Made by a program: the position numbers and the translations under genes. From positions 332,275,038 through 332,339,037 of the forward strand of contig OY992536.1 of NCBI GenBank assembly GCA_963921195.1: a DNA stretch of 64,000 nucleotides, in the 5' to 3' direction. The number at the start of each line of letters is the position of its first letter. Position 1 is the stretch's first letter. Below the pieces are notes generated by a model. It was given only the letters and a program-made list of their open reading frames with translations, did no database searches and was not told the origin of the DNA. Below are positions 32,274-43,623 of this stretch, one piece after another. This DNA is from Pegoplata infirma. Lineage: Eukaryota > Arthropoda > Insecta > Diptera > Anthomyiidae.

Positions 32274-33172
32274 AATAACTGCGAGAAATTACTAAAATTT
32301 ATTTAATATTCATAAAAAATTTGGAAAAAACTATGAAAAAATCAAGAAAATACAAAAAATAAGTCAGAAAAATGCAGATATATTCAGAAAAAATCACAAA
32401 ACTTAGAAACAAAAACAACTAGAAAATTTATAAAAATCTGAATAATTAATATTTTTGTATTTATAATTAAATAAAAAAAAAGAATTAATGCAAACAAATT
32501 TTGCCCTAACAAAAAGAAATGCACAAGCTAAAAAAAAACTAAATAAAAAAAAAAAAAAAATAAGTTGACAGCTCACGGGATTTGATCACTGGATCTTCAC
32601 CGCAGCCAAGCTCCTCGCATCTCTCTCACAAACCTTTGCAACATTTTTACAGAAGGTACGAAAACTGTTAGACGAGGAAAATACGAATATGTTACAATCA
32701 ATGCTAACTTTTTATATCGAAAAGCGCTTAATAAATTTTGAAAAATGTATTTATTTCTAATTACTATGGTAATATTATTTAAGAAACACCTTTCAAAGTG
32801 TTTAAAACAAATTCTTAGCAAATAAAAAGTCATTGGATTTCCCGATAATCAACCAAAAAATTTTCTTATCGCTAAATGCAAAAAAAAAAAACAACGCTCC
32901 ATTAAGTCTGAAAAACGGCCAATTGCAATATTTTTTTTCAATTTTTGTTTTTGTTTGTTCATTTGTTCTCTGTAATAGCATAGTTAGCCAGAGTGGGTTT
33001 AACAGGAGTCGAGTGACTTCAGATATCTTTATCTATTGAGTGTCTTTGTTGATTTCAATTTTGTTATGTTTCTCTTGAAAGTAAATATTCGATTTTCAAA
33101 TATACTGGTTAGTGTTGCCAAGTGGTAATATTTTATTGGAAAAAATTTGCGATGATGGTAACTACACTCAAA
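32274..33172. other. Spacer, partly higher complexity
   Basis: 32459-32535 is shared with 19255-19330 (GAATTAATGCAAACAAATTT), so it is repeat-derived. 32570-32650 (GGGATTTGATCACTGGATCT, CTCCTCGCATCTCTCTCAC) is more complex, and its reverse strand vaguely recalls a pol III B box (GATCAAATCCC). I cannot assign a function. Confidence 0.35.
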
Positions 33173-33772
33173 AAAAAAACTGTAAAGTTAGCAAAAAATT
33201 TTGTTAATATTAACTAAAAAAACACCTGATTTTGAACCTACTAAATTTCTAGTTAATTTAACAAAAAATATTTAGTTCACTTTTCGTAGAATGAATGTAG
33301 CAAAAAACCGTAATTTTAACTAAAAATTCAGCTGAAAATTTCGTAACATTTTTTTATTAGTTGAATTCAGCTAAACTTTTTGTAAAAAATTTTAAGTTTG
33401 TTAAATATTGGTTTTAAACACTAACACTTCACTTATTTTTTCTTATTTTTTTCACAGCATTAAGTTCAGCTTAAGTAGGACTTATGAGATTTGCATAGGA
33501 GGCTACACAAGAAATGTTTAAAATTTTTCACTTGACAAAAATGTTACAAAAAATCAGCAAATTAATTAGTAAAAATTCGTAAACTCAGTTTTAAAGTCAA
33601 AAAAAAAAAAATAATTCAAAATTTGTACAAAACTAGTATTTTTGTAAATAGAACTTAACTAAAAAAAGTAGTTAAAACGCTGATTTTAACTAAAAATTTG
33701 CTAAAAAGCCAGTAAACTCGAGTTAACAAAAAAAAATGTTGTTAACTTTACAGTTTTATTTTTTTGAGTGTA
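33173..33772. mobile_element. TA-flanked TIR element (TACACTCAAAAAA ends)
   Basis: TACACTCAAAAAAAAAACTG continues GTAAAGTTA, and the right end reads TAACTTTACAGTTTTA then TTTTTTTGAGTGTA. Many TTAACTAAAAAT motifs in both orientations fill the interior. Its ends resemble those of 25194-26009, 47637-48947 and 59907-60487. Confidence 0.85.
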
Positions 33773-33949
33773 ATCTAATTGGAAATGAGATATTTGGTAT
33801 GGCAATACAGCGTTAATCGAGTGACACCTAGCGCCGCTTTTATTTATTAATTTTAAATTATTGTCGAAGTTTAAGGTTGCAATAAAATGAAAACTGTAAT
33901 TCTTATTTTCTTTTTTGTTTAATCGTTAGCTTATATAGTCAAATGTTAA

Positions 33950-34735
33950 AACATTATCACTTAAAAAAAAAATTAGTTAAGGCACGAGAATTCCTTGTAA
34001 GCATTATCGCATCCAAAATGTTATAAGTTTTTAATTTTATTGGTAAAAAACTTGTAAAATTACAAAAAGCTCGTAATTTTTATTAGAAATTCTCGTAAAA
34101 TTGGCGGTAGCACAAAATCTAGTGAAGTTACGAGAAGTCCTTGTAATTTTTATAGCGTAAAAATTTTGAAAATTTACAATTTTATTGATAAAAACATTGT
34201 AAATAGTTTGTAATTGTACAAGCTTATTACCAATAAAATTGTAATTTTTACTAAGAACTCTCTTAAAATAGGAGGTACTCGTAGCAAACAATTATTTTTA
34301 GGCTTTTTTTGGTAACTTTACAAGATTTATTTTCTAAGTGTACACTAAAAAAAACATTGTCAAATTACTAGAAAATGTTTTTCCTGTTTTTTAACAAAAA
34401 ATTTTGTGTTTTGTATGATCGAAATTTACATTTTTTTTTTGTAAATTTACAATTTCATTGGTAAAACGTTAGTAATCCGCAGCCAAAATTTACGAAAAAA
34501 ATTTAAATTTACAAGAAAAAATTGTTGTTCACAAGGAATTCTAGTAATTTAATAATAAAAACATAAAACTCGTAATTTTTACAAGGAATTTTCGTAAAAA
34601 AGGAGGTAGCAAAGATTTCTAGTTGAGTCACGAGGATTCCTTTTAAGTTTTATCGCGTCAAAAAAGCTGCAAATTTACAATTCTATTGGTAAAAAGCTTG
34701 TAAAATTACAAAAAAATACCCGAGTAAAAATAAAC
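33950..34735. repeat. Imperfect internal repeats of ACGAGAATTCCTTGTAA type
   Basis: Text such as TCACGAGAATTCCTTGTAA, AATTTTATTGGTAAAAA and AATTCTCGTAAAATTGGCGG recurs three or four times at spacings of roughly 170-280 bp. A further piece is at 40180-40300. TACACTAAAAAAAACATT near 34340 and TTTTCTAAGTGTACA may be element ends, but the outline is unclear. Confidence 0.55.
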
Positions 34736-34841
34736 ATATATTACAATATATAACTTGATACAAACATAATAAATTATATGTATATGGTTATACAGCCGTG
34801 AGATATTTTCTAAATTTTTTTAATGCAGTCATATGTAGTAA

Positions 34842-35294
34842 CCCAGCAAAAACATGGTAATGAGTTGTGAAAAGTAATCATTACCAAGTACATTATTTAT
34901 AATGAGTACCCATTACCATTAACATTATTTTAAGCCCAAAAGTAACTACTTCTCAGTAATATGTTATAAAAGCACCTCTAAGTAATAATAACTTCTTGCA
35001 CTTGCAGTTTTTAACTTTTACAATTCAACTAACCTAAAAAGTACTTAAAAACCTAATAAAAATTACGCAATTTTTAAGTTTTAACTAATTATTTTACTTC
35101 TTATTGGTAATGGGTTTTTACTCCTTATTTGTAATCCGAGGCAGTAACTACTTATGTATCTCCATACTCTTCACTAGTTATTTTTGTCTCACGCCCTTGT
35201 TAAAATAATTAGTGTTTCATTCAATAAGTAACTACTTATTAACATCTGTTTCGGATTACAAAACCCATTACTAGTAATGCCAATTTTTGCTGGG
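34842..35294. mobile_element. CCCAGC MITE, copy 2 (453 bp)
   Basis: CCCAGCAAAAACATGGTAAT begins it and CCAATTTTTGCTGGG ends it. It is inserted in a CCCGAGTAAAAA-family body: 34728 has CCCGAGTAAAAATAAACA, and the family text resumes at 35300. Confidence 0.9.
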
Positions 35295-35877
35295 AATATA
35301 TAACTTAATCATGATTCGGATTAAAAGGTATACGGTTGATATAATTAAATAAAATAATATAAGGGTCAATACAAAATCTGTTTTTCTGTATAATTTAACA
35401 TCAAATTATATATAGCTTATTCTTTTCCATATAAAACTTTATATGTTTCCAATTAACCAAAAATTTTCTAAGTTTTTTAGGCAAAGTATAAGAAACTTTT
35501 TTAAATGTACCTAAACATTTCCTTATTAGGGTTATGTATATCACCTATCTGGTTCGAAGCGTACCCAAAATTTTTTTTTGTTTTAGAAAATTATATGTTT
35601 GGTGAATGTATCGTTGACCTGTGGTGTATCTCAACCCAAACCAAAAAACACCAGGATTTTATATGTTTTTATGCAATTAGATCTAATTAGATCCACCAAT
35701 ATATGGCAATGTCTGGTCAAAACTCGGATGAAATCAGATCATATTTAATACAAGTTGATCTTTTTTAATGCAAAAACATCCACCATTATTCGGATCAAAT
35801 TGCATATAAATACATATTGTGTTACATATCATTATCAGACAAGGAAAAACTCCGTACTTTATTAAAATAATGTTTAA
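35295..35877. repeat. CCCGAGTAAAAA-family body
   Basis: 35320-35480 is shared with 28412-28570, and GGTTCGAAGCGTAC with ATCGTTGACC (about 35550-35620) is shared, reversed, with 61695-61770. The 61-residue frame over it therefore belongs to a dispersed repeat and is not a host gene. Confidence 0.6.
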
Positions 35878-36004
35878 GGCTGGATTACTCAATGATCCGT
35901 TATAAAATAACTCTCCGTTAAATTTAACTTTTCAATACAAATTTTGACATAAGGCTCCGTTAAATCGGCAGTTAGCAGCTAACTGGCCAATGAGTAATCC
36001 GCCC
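35878..36004. mobile_element. PIF/Harbinger-like MITE (GGCTGGATTACTCA ends)
   Basis: GGCTGGATTACTCA and TGAGTAATCCGCCC are the ends, and TAA flanks both sides (35875-35877 and 36005-36007). The 3-bp TWA-type duplication fits PIF/Harbinger. A truncated relative occupies about 52390-52503 and also ends GCCC then TAA. Confidence 0.75.
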
Positions 36005-36009
36005 TAAAT

Positions 36010-36170
36010 TATTCAAATTTAATTCTGTTTTGAAATAAAACTCTTAAAAATGTTGGTGTTTTATAATATCAAAAAATAAAACTCTTAAAAATTTTGGAGT
36101 TTTATAATTTCAAAAATAAAACTCTCTCAAAAAAGAGTTTGATTTTACCTTAAAAATAAAAAGCAATTTA
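36010..36170. repeat. AAAATAAAACTC tandem-like repeats
   Basis: Three units of about 45 bp contain AAATAAAACTCTTAAAAAT and TTTTATAAT, closing with the inverted TCAAAAAAGAGTTTGA. They are minor and AT-rich. Confidence 0.6.
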
Positions 36171-36195
36171 TTTTGGTATTATTTTTAAAAATAAA

Positions 36196-36445
36196 ATGAA
36201 TATATCGCTCCTTTACTTGTATAGTGTCATAACTCAAAATATGCGTTTTTTTGAGTTAATGATGCCAAATTATTCGTTATATCATGCTTTATATTGTGTC
36301 AAAAATTCGTATTAATATCTTTTAAACTCACCGTTTGAGGAGAGTCAACGCCATTATTACATTTTCTATGTACCGGCCTTTTTCAATTAAAAACCAGTTT
36401 CAATAGTAAACTTTAAACCAGTTTCAATAGTAAACTTTAAAATAT
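36196..36445. mobile_element. Fragment of the CATATCGCTC TIR element (empty-site copy)
   Basis: It matches 5849-5930 plus 6755-6775 as one continuous sequence, and also the 8690-8830 segment (GTACCGGCCTTTTTCAAT). It lacks the right TIR. It documents the sequence of the 5845-8897 element before the pogo-like insertion. Confidence 0.75.
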
Positions 36446-36956
36446 TTTAGAAACTATTTTTGTCACTCACAAAAACTTAAAAATAAATATTACGCTAAAA
36501 AAAAAATAAAAAAATTACACACGTATTTTTTTTTATAAAATTTAAAAAAAAAAATTTTACTCAAAATAAATTAAATACTGATGTAAAAAAAAATATTTAG
36601 TTATCAAAATTTTTTATCGAACACAACGATATTCAACTCTCCAATTTCATCCCACAAAAGTATCTATGTGTTTTTTTTGACGAAATATGATGAAATGTTC
36701 TACAAAAATGTTGCCAATAAAATTTTATTTTATACCTCAGAGCACACCAAAGCCCAAAAATTAACACAAACGCCAAAAAAGAGTCAAGTTCTATGTTTTG
36801 CTTATGAAAAAAAGGACGGACGGACAAATCTTCATGTCGTTAGGCGCGTTATAGAGTTTGATTTTAGAAACATGGTTTCTTTGGGAAATGTTCTTAGAAT
36901 TTCTTGTAGATAATGTTTTTGCTACGATTTTTTACAAAAAAAATCTACCCGCCCTA

Positions 36957-37038
36957 ATGTAGATATTCAGTAGATAAGAAGTACTCCGAGTTGTCGAACA
37001 ACTTCCCGGAGTAGTTCTTATCTACTGAATATCTACAT
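36957..37038. repeat. 82-nt near-perfect hairpin
   Basis: The arms ATGTAGATATTCAGTAGATA (continuing AGAA) and its complement pair without mismatch for about 24 bp. One G:G mismatch follows, then TACTCCG:CGGAGTA, then AGTTGT:ACAACT around a CGA loop. The size and shape are those of a pre-miRNA-like stem, but such structures are equally common for tiny MITEs. No other copy is in the window. Confidence 0.75.
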
Positions 37039-37260
37039 ACTTTTGTATGGAGGTGTCGCCATGGGTAATGAGTTAAGAGCTGAATATCTATGAATTCTGG
37101 AGTAGAAAAGAATGTTTGTGTTTTTTTGTCTTGTGTTTTTTGTTTTTTTGTTGTATTTCATTACATTTGTTATAGTTTTAAAGCACTCCACTGGAAAGTA
37201 AGTGGTAATGATGTTTTTTGCAGGGTTTGAATTTTAAAGAAAACCACAAATGCTAACTAA

Positions 37261-37440
37261 CCCCCAGTTTTTTTTTTTTTTGTTTTAAAAAAAGAAGCGA
37301 CACTCATGCAATTCTGCCTATCAATTGCTAATGGAAGTAACTATGATGCTTCTTTCGGAAAGGGGATAAAAAAGAGATAAAAGATTTCTATCTTGTCAAT
37401 TCGTCCAAAATAAATGACGTTCGTATAACAGAAACTGGGG
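37261..37440. mobile_element. PIF-like MITE (CCCCCAGTTT ends), copy 1
   Basis: CCCCCAGTTT and AAACTGGGG bound 180 bp. TAA precedes it, but the right flank reads TTTAA, so the duplication is not clean. AATGACGTTCGTATAACAG near the right end matches the TIR of the cleaner copy at 55199-55327. Confidence 0.6.
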
Positions 37441-37748
37441 TTTAAACTTTCTTTTAAATCAAAAAATTTTAAAATGGCTAAAAACTGCTAAAATATTTTC
37501 TTAAATCACGCAAATTACGTGATCAGCGCCCATCTTTAGCTAAAACTATTAAATTTGAGATTGACAGAGTTATTTTTTGTCTTTATGTGAGGTTGAAAAA
37601 CAACTTATATTTCTAGGAACAGGTTCTCAAACAAATAAGAAATAAATACTATTGTTTCACTCCCCATTAACAGAATCCAGTTAGTAATCCATTGGGGTAT
37701 TAATATTATATTTTTATAATATTTAGCTGGGTCCACATTAAACTTTTT

Positions 37749-38003
37749 AGCACAGTACATGAGAAGTATGCAAACAATGATGCTAATTGCGAACTTTCCA
37801 ATATGATGCAATGGTTGTTAGTAGAGAATTATCATCGCTCGCTGCCTAGTGTACCTGTGCCTGGGAGTGTGAGCTTTTGTGTATGTATTTGTATTTTTTG
37901 TTTACGTTTCGTATGAAACGTCAAAAGTTACTCCGTGTGCTGTCACCAATCCCCAACTCACATCAAATACATCTCTGTTAAGCTACTTCTCATGTACTGT
38001 GCT
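37749..38003. mobile_element. 255-bp TIR element (AGCACAGTACATGAGAAGTA)
   Basis: A 20-bp perfect TIR. Part of the interior (GTGTGAGCTTTTG, GTATGAAACGTCA, CGTGTGCTG) recurs at 47505-47620, so another member, with lost or unrecognised ends, surrounds the 47.5 kb region. Confidence 0.75.
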
Positions 38004-38722
38004 TTTTACGAATGATTTTGTGATTTTATGACAACACATTAATACAAACAGTATTAATGTAAACTTGTATGAAGTATTCACATATTTAGTGTATGTTATT
38101 TAGAAAGATGGAATATTGCCTATGTGCCCTTCGTTCATAATGGAAAACCTAACAAGTTTGTAAAACTAAACAAAGAACAAATTTAAAATTTTGGAATTCA
38201 TAAATATTTATTAAAAGAGTTTGGTTTAAATTACACCAACCCGGGTTAAAATTTTTTTGAAAAGCATAAAGTATTTTGTTGCTTTTACAAAAGTGGTTTT
38301 CACGTCATTTACACACAATTTCCATATTGTGCAGAAAAAATAAATTAGTTTTTTCTTGTTGTGAGCGTTCTAGTTTTTTCACTTAGAAACTGATGGCGTT
38401 TACTTTTCTGGCAAAAAATGTCATATTTCACTGTCCCTTCAAAAAAAATTGCACTTTTTTGTTCTTTTCTAAAAAATTGGCAACACTTTAAAAATTTATT
38501 CTGTTTTTTTCTAAAAATGTTGCATTTATAAAGTTTTAAAATGTCACACTTTTCACACTTTCATGTAATGACGGGGTAGTAAAGTTGCCTTATAAAATCA
38601 GCTGATTGCCAATGTTTTGGTTGAAAGAAAAATTTTCTAATATTTTTCTTTTTTCGTAATCTCAAAACTGGCAACATATTAAAAGGGTTGTGGCTACGGG
38701 GGGGTGAAATAAAGCCATAGGC

Positions 38723-38822
38723 AATAAGGCCATATGGCCTTATTTCCCAAAGAGTTGAGAAATAAGGCCATATGGCGTTATTACCAACCACTGTTGGAAA
38801 CAAAGCCATATATGGCTTTGTT
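38723..38822. repeat. Three consecutive palindromes around CCATATGG / CCATATATGG
   Basis: AATAAGGCCATATGGCCTTATT (38723-38744) is a perfect 22-bp palindrome split as AATAAGGCCAT / ATGGCCTTATT. 38761-38782 is the same with one change. 38799-38822 (AACAAAGCCATA / TATGGCTTTGTT) is a perfect 24-bp palindrome whose core CCATATATGG (38806-38815) fits the CArG box CCWWWWWWGG. Confidence 0.9.
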
Positions 38823-39160
38823 ACTCATTTGAATATTTTTTAAAAATGTTCATCATTATTTTTCGGAGAGTGTGGAAATATATTTCCACGTAAATCCTGC
38901 TACCCAAAAAAAAAATTATTTAGCGAAGCCGCTAAATTAATTTATGGAGTTTGAAATGGCGTACGGACATAGCGCCCAAGGTCTTATCGCCCAAAACCGT
39001 AAATGTCATATCGCTCAAGCTGCGACATATAGCCCAAAATGATAGGTCTAAAAATGTAATTTCTCCCAAAACCAAATTGTCAAAAAAATCCAAAATATTT
39101 TTTTTGGATGAAATGTCGAAATTACGACTTCTATGATTTGTTTTTTTTTTTTTTTTGAAT

Positions 39161-39400
39161 AAAGGTTTTCTGCGTAGCCGGCCTTTGGCCGGGTTTAGGG
39201 ATTACATACTCCATACATTAAACCCACCCTCTCTGCAATCCAAAGTTATTTTGGTTATCAGGCCTTTTTGAGGCATAACAAATTTGGTAGCGTAAAGGCC
39301 TGCTACCCTAGAAAACTTTACTTTGCGGAGAGGGTGGGTTTAATGCATGGATTTTGTAATCCCTAAGCCCGGCCGAAGGCCGGCTACACAGAAAAACTTT
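39161..39400. mobile_element. GC-rich foldback (TTCTGCGTAGCCGGCC ends), copy 1
   Basis: AAAGGTTTTCTGCGTAGCCG at the left and CGGCTACACAGAAAAACTTT at the right enclose inner arms GGGATTACATACTCCAT and AAACCCACCCTCTCTGC with their complements. The short GGCCTTTGGCC stem near each end is itself palindromic. Other copies or pieces: 39527-39560, 44810-44875, 49153-49171 with 49661-49695, and 57975-58180. Confidence 0.8.
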
Positions 39401-39641
39401 TTTTGTTAAAAAGTCTTTAAATTAAAAACCCTGCCAATAAAAAATTGGTGCCCTAGACCCCTCTAAGTTCCGAGGTTCCTGGTATATGTGGTTTTTTAAT
39501 TTAAAGATAGTCAAAAAAATTTTTTTTTTCTGCGTAGCCGGCCTTCGGCCGGGCTTAGGGATTACAAAGAACAAAAAAAGTGCAATTTTTTTTGAAGGGA
39601 CGGTAAAATGTGACATTTTTTGCCAGAAAACGCCATTAGTT

Positions 39642-40300
39642 TCAGAAAAGAAAACGCCATGAGCCAGATTTTATTCTTTTACACTCACTCACTCAAACAA
39701 GAGTTAAGAAGAAGACAAAACTATTTTTTTAACATCGTTTACTTTCATTTTACTTTTTTTTTATTTAAAAAAAAAAAATTTCTTATTTTGTTGATTAATT
39801 TAATTTTTTTTTTTAAACAACCACAACCTTTTTATTAAAAGTATTTTTATGATTGTTCAAATGTCAAATTAAAAGCAACTCTGTTTGTTATTTCCTCACA
39901 GATATATTTTATTTTCGTGTGCAAATGAAATATACTCTTGGATTTTTCAGAGGATATGAATTAATTCGTGAGGATAAATGCGTGTGCAAATATAATGTCA
40001 AACCCATATAAGTATGTACATAATTTGTAGTTGTGAGTTTGCACACTTTGCAAATATTCCTAGTTTTTCCAGTTTGCACCGTTTATCAGCCAAAAAATAA
40101 ATGATGTGAGCTCCATTAAAAGCAACTTTGTTTGTTATTTCCTCACAGATATATTTGATATATTTGCGTGTGCAAATGTCTAGTAAAGTTACGAAACCTC
40201 CTAGTAAATTTTATCGTGCCAAAAAATTCTTAAATTTGCAATTTTATTGGTAAAAAGCTTGTAAAATTACTAGGAATATTGTCAAATAGGAGGTAGCAGA
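39642..40300. repeat. AT-rich spacer with a duplicated 60-bp segment
   Basis: AAAAGCAACTCTGTTTGTTA at 39871 recurs as AAAAGCAACTTTGTTTGTTA at 40119. Both are followed by TTTCCTCACAGATATAT and GTGTGCAAATG, 248 bp apart. No gene is visible. Confidence 0.65.
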
Positions 40301-40640
40301 TTCAGATTCTGTAAAATTTTTTCTATAGAAAAATACATTCTGATACATTTTTCCTATAGGAAAAGCCTAATTTTTCCCAAAGAAAATTTCTCTTCATAAT
40401 AAGAACTTCTAGATTGACTGATATTTTTTCACAAATTTTTACATATTTTGATGTAAATACATGTTTTTGCATATTTTGCATAAACTGCATATTTTCTTGC
40501 ATATTTTTTAATATATATTAAAAAAAAAATTTTTATTATTTTTGTGAAATTTGCTATTTTTCATGAAAAATATGCAAATCGGTTCATGCATTTTGATAAA
40601 AAAAAATAAAAAAAAATATTTTTTTTTGTCAAAAATTTGA
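40300..40640. repeat. SAT35 scrap and TGCATATTTT motifs
   Basis: Two to three poor SAT35 units at about 40300-40400 are followed by repeated GCATATTTT / AAATATGC motifs (40445-40580). The latter resemble the subterminal repeats of the hAT-like elements at 10118 and 14426 and may be a remnant end. Confidence 0.5.
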
Positions 40641-40875
40641 AGCAAAAATTGCGCCATATAGTATTATAAATATAAATACAATTTTCATGGGGTAATATCG
40701 GTCAAGGGCTGCATCTCAAAGACGGAAAGGATTGTTCCTTATTTTTTTTTTTTATTAAACTGCACTGACAATGAGATAAAAAAAACCTGAATTTATGGAT
40801 TTTTTTTTATTTTTCCCTTAAAAGGGTCCTAATTGCAAAGCGTTTTCAAATTAGAAAAAAACCGAATTCGGGACG
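40640..40875. mobile_element. FB-C family right-end remnant
   Basis: TGCGCCATATAGTAT, GGGGTAATATCGG, CCCTTAAAAGGGTCCTAA and CCGAATTCGGGACGCG follow the order of the right arm of 20219-20942, with many changes. The left arm is missing. Confidence 0.7.
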
Positions 40876-41215
40876 CGATAACATACGTATTTGTAAATGT
40901 TTACACTATGGTAGAGCAAATTTAGCTTTTTTTGAATTTCGTAAACGTCGGGCATTTTCGGGTCGATATTAACACAAAAATATTGGACCTGTAGGACCAT
41001 GGGTTTTGAACACTTTTACTTTTTTTTTATTATTTCTTAAAATTTAGCCAATGATCTCTAATTTTGAAAGCTGAATGGCGGAAGTTGAACCGATGGTAAG
41101 TGAGTTTTTGAGTTATCCAGTTTTTAAGATTCTCAAGACCCAATCAGACCCTTATTATTGTATCTCAAAAACTAAGCAAGGTAGAGCGAAACGGACACAA
41201 GTTTTGGGTCTATGG

Positions 41216-43539
41216 CAGGCTCGGATCCACGGTGGGGGAAAAAAGGAAGTTTCCCCCACCAAACCGAATTCGAAAGAAAGAAAAAAAAGGGGAAAAAAGA
41301 AAAAAAAGAAAAGGAAAGAAAAGAAAGAGAAGAAAAGAAAAGGGAAAAAGGAGAGTGAAAAGGAAATAATCTGAATAAAAATTCGATGAAAAATGTTCAA
41401 GGATATGAAAAAATTTTCTATGAAAAATTTTAAAGAATCTTACAATTTTTCTAGTGGAAAAATGTTGCGGAATGTTAAAATTTTTCTGTATGAAAAAATT
41501 TAAGAATTTTTTTTAGAGAAAAAATTGAGAATTTTTCTATAGGAAAATCCTTAAAAGTTTTTTATAGGAAAAATCGGGGAATTTTTCTATAGGAGAATTT
41601 TTTTAATAGAAATTCTTCTATGAAAAATGTCTAAGAATTCTTAAATGTTTCTGAATATTCGAACTTTTCTATGTGATAAAAGTCTCAAAAAATTAGAACT
41701 TTTCTTTACAAAAAATACAGAAAAAGTTGAGAATTTTTCTTAGAACTTTTTTATAGGAAAAATCTTATAATTCTAACAATTTTTATATAAAAATTCAACT
41801 ATTTTTCTATAGGAAAAGTCTGAAAGTTTTTTTTTTGGGAAAAATCTGAGAATTTTTTTGTATTGAAAAATTGACAACTCTTCTAAATTTTTTTATAGAA
41901 AAAAAGTAAAATAAAAATTTTCTATAGGAAAAATAAGAAAATTTTCTTCAGGGAAAATAAGAAAATTTTCTTCAGGGAAAATATGAGAATTTTTTATGCA
42001 AAAACTGTAAAAGAATCTTAGACTTTTTCTATAGGAAAAATTATACAGAATCTGGAACTTTTATTGGAAAAATGTCTGTTATCTAAGTATTTTTCCTTAC
42101 GGAAAAAGTTTCAGAATCTTAGAATTTTTAATAGAAATAAAAATCCTAGAATCCTAGAAAAAATTTCCGATTTTTTCGATATTAAAAATATATCAGAATT
42201 TTCGAGTTTTAATATTAAAAAAATATTCTAAAATCTCTGACTTTTTCGATAGAAAGAGTGTTTTTCTATAAAAATTGCCTTAGACTCTGACTGGGCTATT
42301 CATAATGAGTAAATTAAATCTAATGTAGGTTTATTTGACTGATATTGCATGAATATTTGTCAAATAAACCTACTTTAAGTACACTTTAAGTATTATGAAT
42401 AAAGGCCTGAGAATTTTAGAAAAAATATTCTTAGAATTTTAGAAAAAAATATCACAGAATCTAAAAAAAGGTCTTAGATACCAATTTTTTTCATTTGAAA
42501 AATTACTCAGAATCTAAGACTTTTTTGTAGGAAAAATTTCGGAAACTTAGACTCTGAGACTTTTTCTATGGGAAAAATGACTCAGAAACTAAAACATTTT
42601 TTTGGAGAAAAAAATTTTTTTTTATTTATTTTTTTTAGACTCTCTTATGAAAATATTTCTCAGAAAATGCCTAACTATCTTAGACTTTTTCTAGGGAAAA
42701 GTTTCTCAGAAAACAAAACATTTTTAAAAGAAAAATGTCTCAGAATCTAGAAAATTGCATCCAAAAATTTTAAAAAGCATTAAAGTCTTTAATTTTTCTA
42801 ATCTCAGGTACTTTCTACGGAATATTTTTTCAAACCCTAAAATTTTGGTGTAGAAAGATCGTTTCGGTATCTTTAACCTTTTCTGTAGAAAAATAAAATA
42901 GAAAAAATTTTCAATATTTCAGAACCTAAGAAGTTTTCAATAGGAAAAAACTCACTAAATCTGTGAATTTTTCTTTACGAAATGTTTTTCTAAATATAGA
43001 AATTTTTGGTGTAAGAATTGCATAAGTATCTAAGAATTTTCTATATGAAGGTGTATCAGAATTTAAAAATTTTTGTATAAATTCTGATTAATTTTTATTC
43101 AAAAATAAAAATCGTTACATTATTTACATTCTTTAAAATATAATATTTTTAGTAGGTTTATTCTAGCTCGAGGTCATTATTTCCTTTAAATTTAAAAGCT
43201 TTTCTGTATCAAAATGCCTCAAAACCTCAGAAGTTTTCTATTAGGACAACGTCTCAGAATCATTAGAAAACTATGTCAGAATTTGGGTCTTTTGCTGTCA
43301 GAAAAATGCTTTAGAACCTGAAAATTTCTTGAAAAGACATTTTTCAAAATATCAACCATTTAAGTTCTTTTTATTATAGGAATAAACTTTTAAAATTTGA
43401 ACATGTTTCTATAAGAAAAATCATAACAAATAAGAGTTGAACAATGAATTAAATTCGACCTAATGTTCCCTGCAAAAAATAATGTTGAGCAAAAAAAAAT
43501 GTCCCCCTCCCCCAAACCCAAGAGCTGGATCCGCGTCTG
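41216..43539. mobile_element. hAT-type element carrying SAT35 (2324 bp)
   Basis: The ends are CAGGCTCGGATCCACGGTGG and, reversed from 43539, CAGACGCGGATCCAGC (imperfect TIR). The perfect 8-bp duplication GTCTATGG lies at 41208-41215 and 43540-43547. A GAAAAGAAAAAG stretch (41275-41370) produces a Lys-rich frame. From about 41400 to 43460 the interior is degenerate SAT35 in reverse orientation. No transposase was found. Confidence 0.88.
41400..43460. repeat. SAT35 minisatellite array C (inside the hAT element)
   Basis: Degenerate units of AGAATTTTTCTATAGGAAAAA and TCTCAGAATCT type, more diverged than arrays B and D. The insert at about 42290-42410 (TAAATTAAATCTAATGTAGG and TGTCAAATAAACCTACTTTA) forms an inverted pair and is probably another small element. 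No gene. Confidence 0.75.
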
Positions 43540-43623
43540 GTCTATGGGAACCCTTAAAGGACCCAACGGGGTCTCGAGTTAACAGGGGCTGGACCCACGG
43601 GGTCGGAACCAATGGGTCCAGGG

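Larger units (their letters stand above)
38391..39641. mobile_element. TIR-bounded composite (TTTTCTGGCAAAAAATGTCA arms)
   Basis: About 75 bp at 38391-38466 (GGCGTTT.. to ..GCACTTTTTTGTTC) is the inverse of 39568-39641. Between them lie three palindromes (38723-38822), a segment shared in inverse orientation with 50541-50815 and 49680-49780, and the GC-rich foldback at 39161-39400. It is probably a mobile unit with acquired pieces; no TSD was resolved. Confidence 0.55.

Noticed and set aside
32570..32650. SINE-like pol III head on the minus strand (GATCAAATCCC)
   Set aside because: Only a weak B-box resemblance, no A box at proper spacing, and no second copy in the window.
36668..36913. 81-residue plus-strand frame with overlapping minus-strand frame
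   Set aside because: Of ordinary length for chance, no domain recognised, no splice or promoter context.
41075..41374. 99-residue Lys-rich frame starting MAEVEPMV
   Set aside because: The second half is a GAAAAG-rich simple repeat inside a hAT element. The first half is short and matches nothing I know.
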